A program made the position numbers and the translations under genes. Shown piece by piece: positions 57,824 to 64,000 of a stretch of DNA of 64,000 bases. Location: contig OZ231126.1 in assembly GCA_965153355.1 (NCBI GenBank), positions 55,242,001 to 55,306,000 of the forward strand, in the 5' to 3' direction. This DNA is from Flaccisagitta enflata. Lineage: Eukaryota > Chaetognatha > Sagittoidea > Aphragmophora. The first letter of the stretch is position 1; each line of letters opens with the position of its first letter. The notes under the pieces are model-generated. The model had not been told where the DNA came from. It made no database searches and worked only from the letters and a program-made list of their open reading frames with translations.

Positions 57824-57990
57824 GTCTTTCTTTCTTTCTTTCTTTTTTTTTCTTTCTTTAATTCTTTAATTCTTTAATTCTTTCTTTCTTTTTTTTCCCT
57901 TTCTTTCGTTCTTTTTCCTTCCTTACTCTTTTTTCCTCATTCTTTCTCATTTTTTTCTTTCTTTTCCTTTCATTCTTTCTTCCTTTCTTC
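57588..57990. repeat. (TTTC)n tract
   Basis: Long TTTC run with TTAA interruptions. Confidence 0.95.
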
Positions 57991-58017
57991 CTTCGGTCTC
58001 TTCACACACTTCTTCTT

Positions 58018-58221
<204 letters not shown>

Positions 58222-58617
58222 GCTCAAGTTGACAAGCGCGAAAAGTTGCATATTAAATGATATGTGTTGAGGAAAAAGAGGGGTGCTGTGGCCCCCGCCC
58301 ACCCATCTGCATTAGTTTTCACAAAATCTTTGCATTTTCAAAATGCCTTTCATTTGACTGCAATGCAAAAGGCTGTTTTTTTTTTTGTTTTTAATAGCCC
58401 AGTAGTAACCACTGAAGATAGCAAAGAAGATAGTCAGGGATAGTCGTTTTGGCAATCACGCAATCCGGCACTAACGCAAAAAATTTGTTGGTCCCTTGTG
58501 ATCTGTTATAGCGGAATTTAACTGTATTTGTGTAATTGCAATGGTGACCATGGAATGGTCTGAATGGCTAACCAGTAACCATTTGCCACTCTGTTGATTT
58601 TGAAATTTGCAGAATGA

Positions 58618-58938
<321 letters not shown>

Positions 58939-59007
58939 TGATAGAAATGCTGGTGAAATTAGGATGAATTGAGCATCCTTCCATCCATGACCAAAATCAA
59001 AATCATA

Positions 59008-60120
59008 CAGTAGATGTCATCTAGACTTGGAAACAAGAGGAAATTCATATCAGGAAAAAAAACTGATATTTGAAATATAAACTAATAAAAGGATGCTTTA
59101 TTGATGATGGGTGTTGGTTCCCATGGAAATACATTTCCATGTTTTCCCTCTAAAATATCTGTATGGAAAGAAATTTTTTGAGGGAACATTGCTTAAAATC
59201 AAATTTTTAACAACTTTCCCACAATATGGTCTGTAAGAATATTGCTTGTTAAGCGGTTGCTAGGGACTATCACAGGGCTATCACACATAGTTAAGTTTCT
59301 TACCCTGTGTTCAAAAGCAAGTGATACCAGCAAAACCTTTATTATGCCTAAAGTATTTATTTTGAAAAATTCAGATTGGTTTCATCTGGAAGCATATAAC
59401 CTACCATTTATTCATGCAAAATTTCATAGCACCAGGTCTAGCAGTTCAGCTTCCACAAAATTTGGAAAATTTATGAAATTTCCAGGAATTTTGCTCAAAA
59501 ACTGCATTGTTAAACTGTTTTACATCAATGAACCTTTGTAATTTTTGCATGGATTGAGCTAAAATCACCAGATTGGTCATGAATAGTTAAAATTTCACAC
59601 TTCTCTTTCATGTGATTTGATTTGTCAATATTTTGGAGAAAACTAGAAACCTCATGACTAGCAATGTGATGCAAAACCTACTCAAGCTTCAAAAAATCAA
59701 AGAAAAATTAAGATTTTGCACATGAATTTCCGCAATTTGGTATTTTTGGCTTGAAATATGTAAACTGAAACTAATATCCTGCTTTCTGGACCAATCTGGC
59801 TATTTTTGCATGATACATTTAAAAATGTCATTGATTCTAAGCTACATAAGTCAGACCATCGTTATCTTAGGAATGTTCTAATGGTTTATCCACATTTTCA
59901 TTCAAAACTATGTGGAAGCTCAACCGCTAGAGCCATTGCTATGAAATTTTTGTATGAATAAATGGTAGGTTATGTGCTCTCAGGCAGAACCAATCCAAAA
60001 TTCTCAAAATGAATACTTAAGGCGCAATAAAGGTTTTGCTCTTATCACTTGCTTTTGAACACAGGGTAGCAACGGCTAAATGAGCGACATTCTTACTGAA
60101 CATACTGTGGGAACCAGACA
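59008..60120 (+). mobile_element. Half copy of the CAGTAGATG fold-back (filled site)
   Basis: CAGTAGATGTCATCTAGAC, ATTTCCATGTTTTCC, GGTTGCTAGGGAC, then GCAACGGCTAAATGAGC after the insertion 59303-60066. Confidence 0.68.
59303..60066. mobile_element. TA-flanked element (CCCTGTGTTCAAAAGC ends)
   Basis: CCCTGTGTTCAAAAGCAAGT mirrors ACTTGCTTTTGAACACAGGG. TA is outside both ends, and the empty site CCCTAGCAACGG is present at about 24410. Confidence 0.9.
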
Positions 60121-60549
60121 TGTCACGATACTATTGTCTGGAAGATTAATTGGGTCGATTTTCTACATTTCTAAATAATCTTCCTGATACACCAAAAGAG
60201 AAATGTATCGGGTCGATTTTCTTTTTCTTTTTTGGCACAAAGGTAGCTAGCAAAAATTTAGAAATGAGATTGATCTCTGATTTAAAATAAGAAATAAGCT
60301 TATAAAACCGAATTCTGTTAGTGTTGAATAAATGAAAATGAATTGTGCAGAAAACTATGGAATCGAGGCGTGAAAATTTGTCTTTGCGTTTTTAACTCAA
60401 GCGTGACGGCCCGACAGATGGACCAACGGATGGACGGACAAAGCCTCATACATTTAACTGTCAGCGCTCAATGTCGCCTTGTTCAATTTAACTAAAAAAA
60501 AAACAAATTAGATAAACAGCCCTAAAACACGCCACGGGGAGGCTTTCAT

Positions 60550-61132
60550 AGGTCAAGAAAAATTCTCGGTCATAATGGCGAGTGGTTCGGGCCTCAGGAA
60601 GGCATACTATATCACTTCATACCAAAACGAAAATTTTTTTGCTTCAAAATTTTTTTTAAAATGCCGTAAATTGCCGTAAAAAGCTGTAAATTGGCATTTT
60701 GACAGTTTTTTTGGTCCAAAATTGTCGCTTTGCTCAAAAAATAGGCAAACAATGATTATCCGGCACTAAGACACATTCATGCATAAATACAGGCCAACCC
60801 TTCACCATTTAGTATTATTTTGTGCAGTAAAATGCTGTAAAAAGCCATAAAAATAACATTTTTGACAGTTTTTTGGATCCCAAACTGCCGCTATGGTATA
60901 AAAATAGGCAAACGATGATTATCTGGCACTAAGACACATTCATGCCTAAATACACGCCAACCCGTCATCATTTAGTGTCATTTTATGCCATTTTTATGTC
61001 TTTTTACAGCATTTTACGGCATTCTAAAAAATTTTGCAGTAAAAAAAATTTTGTTTTGGTATAAAGTAATAAAGTAAAGCTTCCTGAGGCCCAAACCACT
61101 CACCATCATGACCAAGAATTTTTCTTGACCGT
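60550..61132. mobile_element. Fold-back element with GGTCAAGAAAAATTC ends
   Basis: GGTCAAGAAAAATTCTCGGT mirrors CCAAGAATTTTTCTTGACC. The interior has a direct about 190-bp duplication (GATTATCCGGCACTAAGACA / GATTATCTGGCACTAAGACA). Confidence 0.78.
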
Positions 61133-61144
61133 GTAAAAGTAAAG

Positions 61145-61946
<802 letters not shown>

Positions 61947-62610
61947 AGATAAAGTAACATTTAACACCTGTAACACAATTATTAAAAAAAAAACTTTGTG
62001 CTCTCATATCTGAACTAAGGTATCTAGACTTGAATGGATGTTACCATTAGTTAAAGCAGAAAAATTGCTTTATTTTGCTCATGAATTTCATTTGAATTGA
62101 TACGGGCTAAGTTGATATATACCAAAAATTGTAACATCCTCCCTCAAAAAAATCATTTCAAACTTACCAAAAAAAGACTACTTATCTTCAAATGCATGTT
62201 ATTTCTGAAAGGAAACAGTTCTGGACATGCGGATTGCGCCATTGCAAAGATTTTAAAAAGCCCTCTAATTTGCTGATGATTTTCAATTGGATTGAAAATG
62301 CAACATGGCTCAATTAAGAAAAATGCAATGATAAAAATTATAATTTAAGAACAATCACCATCTTTTAAGGTGCAACGATTTATTAGTTTGGTCGCTTTAA
62401 ATGATTGAAAAAAAAAAGTAAAATCAAAGATAAACTGCCTCTTTATATATGTTGATTTATCTAAATTTGACCCAATCAGTGTACCAAAGAGATACAAGTA
62501 CAATAAATGTAGTGTTTGTAGTGTTTTTTTCAATAATTGTGTTACAGGTGTTAAAATACCATGGGCTTTCAGCAGAGTTTTCTTCCGCTCCCAGTGAGTG
62601 CTTCTTTACT
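61947..62610. other. Unassigned AT-rich stretch
   Basis: It contains boxes shared with other fold-backs (TGCTCATGAATTTCATTTGA, CATGCGGATTGCGCCATTG) but no boundaries I can fix. Confidence 0.35.
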
Positions 62611-62612
62611 CT

Positions 62613-62902
62613 TTTAAGTTGCGAACAAGCAACTCAATAAGAGCCTTTCTCCATCCGTTGGTCAATTGGTCCATTGGTCCGACTGTCCGTCCCTCCATAC
62701 ATCCGTCCAGCCATCCATCTCTCCATCGGTCCATCTGTCCGTCTGTCCGTCCGTCCGTCCATCCGTCCATCATGGTGATAGTTGAAAAGTAAGAAAACGA
62801 GCTTTTCGATTCTTTTTGTGGATGTTTGAGTGTTGGGGGTGGGTTGGGATATGGATGAGTGTTGGACGCCCCTGCCCACCCGTCTGCAACAATATTGTTT
62901 TT
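62613..62902 (+). mobile_element. Family-1 copy, subtype B, expanded core
   Basis: TTTTAAGTTGCGAACAAGC, a long CCATCCGTCC/GTCCGTCCGTCC core, GGACGCCCCTGCCCACCCG, TCTGCAACAATATTG. Confidence 0.77.
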
Positions 62903-63500
62903 CTTCTATCAACTACAAATATCTACAAAGCTAAGGTAAAAATCCCAATCATTTTATCTTGTGATACCGATTGGTTTCTAAAACATGTTGCTGTGACAGT
63001 AAATAGCATTTGAATATGGGAAGAGGGCTAACTGGCAAAAATCGACCTGAGGTCGATACTGGGTCGATACTTTTTTTTGGAATCGACCATGATTCGATCG
63101 ACCCGGTCGATTCTGTAAAGAAAAAAATCGTGACACCTCTGCTATATAGTGCGACCTATCAAATGAAAGGAAATATTATCAGGATTACCATTCTGCTATC
63201 CAAAAGGAGATCCTAGTGACTCTGCACAATCTACAAGTTTTAACATGGGTGAAAATTGAAAATATTGAAAATTTCTCAAAAACCGCTCCTTAAAATATTT
63301 CCTACTGCCCAGGCCTTGTTAAGTAACGCCATTTACCATACAAATCAATAAAACAAAACAGAGTAATGTCGAGGCACACCCAAAGTGTCGCTGAGACAAT
63401 GGTGCATATGGCCCTGTCCGCAAGGAGGTTTTTGGATCATGTGAAAGGGATAAAAAACAATAAAAAAGTGTCGTGAAGGTTTCAATGTCGTATTTTGCAG
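62903..63500. other. Unassigned stretch with palindrome fragment
   Basis: 63040-63115 is dense in GGTCGAT/ATCGACC words. 63143-63300 matches one arm of the 38290 palindrome. Confidence 0.4.
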
Positions 63501-63542
63501 ATGACAATTATGTTGATGAATTAATGGGAAAAAAAAGGCGAG

Positions 63543-64000
63543 GTCAGTCTTTGACTTTTTGATATATTTGAGAGAAACTGGGCTTTCATTTTCTTATGCG
63601 AAAGTTGAGGGTCTCGATCGACCGATTGGTCCCTCAAATAAAAAGGTTAGGGTAAGTAAATTTGATAACTCTGTTTCATTTTGCGCCAAGCAGAAGTCTC
63701 TCGGACAAATATTATTGCGTTATGAATTTTTAAAGATGACCCCACTTCTGCTGTAACTCTTCCAAAGACCATCATGGATCAATACTCAAGAAAGCTGTGA
63801 AAAAATTTGAATTAAATGAGAAAAAAACAAATTTTAAACTCATCCATGTCAGACATTTTGACATATAGGTGCTACTGTAACAAGCTTATCGGCAAACTTA
63901 TTCCCTGTTCTTAAAATTCTCATCATTGCGCTGGTGCATGGGCTTTTGTTAGTTCCTTTCCTTCAATCAAGTGTCATTGATGTAATTGCTCATTCGTCAT
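63543..64000. other. Unassigned stretch
   Basis: 63605-63720 resembles 50850-50960 (AAAAAGGTTAGGGTAAGTAA / AAAATTGATAGGGTAAGTAA), so it is a dispersed repeat. Nothing coding was recognised. Confidence 0.35.

Overview
The window is eukaryotic, almost certainly from an invertebrate animal. It holds no compact genes. It has short coding islands with GT-AG splice borders in phases typical of extracellular animal proteins (half a kringle domain and two EGF-like modules), one degraded LINE 3' end, and otherwise stacked transposon-derived and tandem repeats. Almost all longer open frames are stop-poor microsatellites (CT/GA, CA/GT, TTTC, TTG) or minisatellites. The species cannot be fixed from sequence alone. 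The commonest repeat has a GTCY-type tetranucleotide core like the pearl/HINE elements known from bivalves and insects, so a mollusc or another lophotrochozoan is a guess, not a conclusion.

Coding content, all on the + strand: a possible signal-peptide exon (14368-14429), a possible small linker exon (22525-22553), two phase-matched exons of a cysteine-rich domain (26365-26557 and 28242-28324; the first has an insulin-A-chain-like CCxxxC stretch), the second half of a kringle (49011-49135), an EGF module (53085-53198) and a calcium-binding-type EGF module (58817-58930). Phases run 2, 2-1, 1-2, 2-1, then 2-1, 1-1, 1-1. One secreted mosaic-protein gene with repeat-filled introns would fit, apart from a first-half kringle exon (expected phase 1-2) that I could not find. 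A second signal-peptide-like ATG exon (42319-42373, phase 1) leaves open a two-gene reading.

Layout. 1-1930: CA repeat and simple minisatellites. 1932-9140: nested fold-back elements, including mirrored 11-bp minisatellite arms and a long inverted repeat broken by other elements. 9918-11200: 10-nt minisatellite joined to a LINE tail. 11500-13670: palindromic elements. 13674-13975: telomere-like tandem repeat. 14368-15000: candidate first exon and a CpG-rich stretch. 15225-21250: fold-back elements carrying 20-bp minisatellites. 21580-29900: microsatellites, fold-backs and the cysteine-rich exons. 30150-31938: satellite-like near-identical duplication. 32355-39000: nested palindromes. 39378-41275: TTG, GGTTTT and 14-bp arrays. 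41345-48990: dense copies of the short hairpin repeat (family 1). 49011-58930: kringle and EGF exons between repeats. 55500-58220: TTTC, CT and CA tracts and a hAT-like element. 59008-64000: further palindromes.

Family 1 is a roughly 100-290 bp dispersed repeat with several dozen copies in both orientations. Family 2 is a larger element with a 20-bp internal minisatellite. Many fold-backs are bounded by TA dinucleotides (mariner/pogo-like target duplication) and others by 8-bp duplications (hAT-like). Several insertions can be read directly because an uninterrupted relative of the host repeat lies in the same window.
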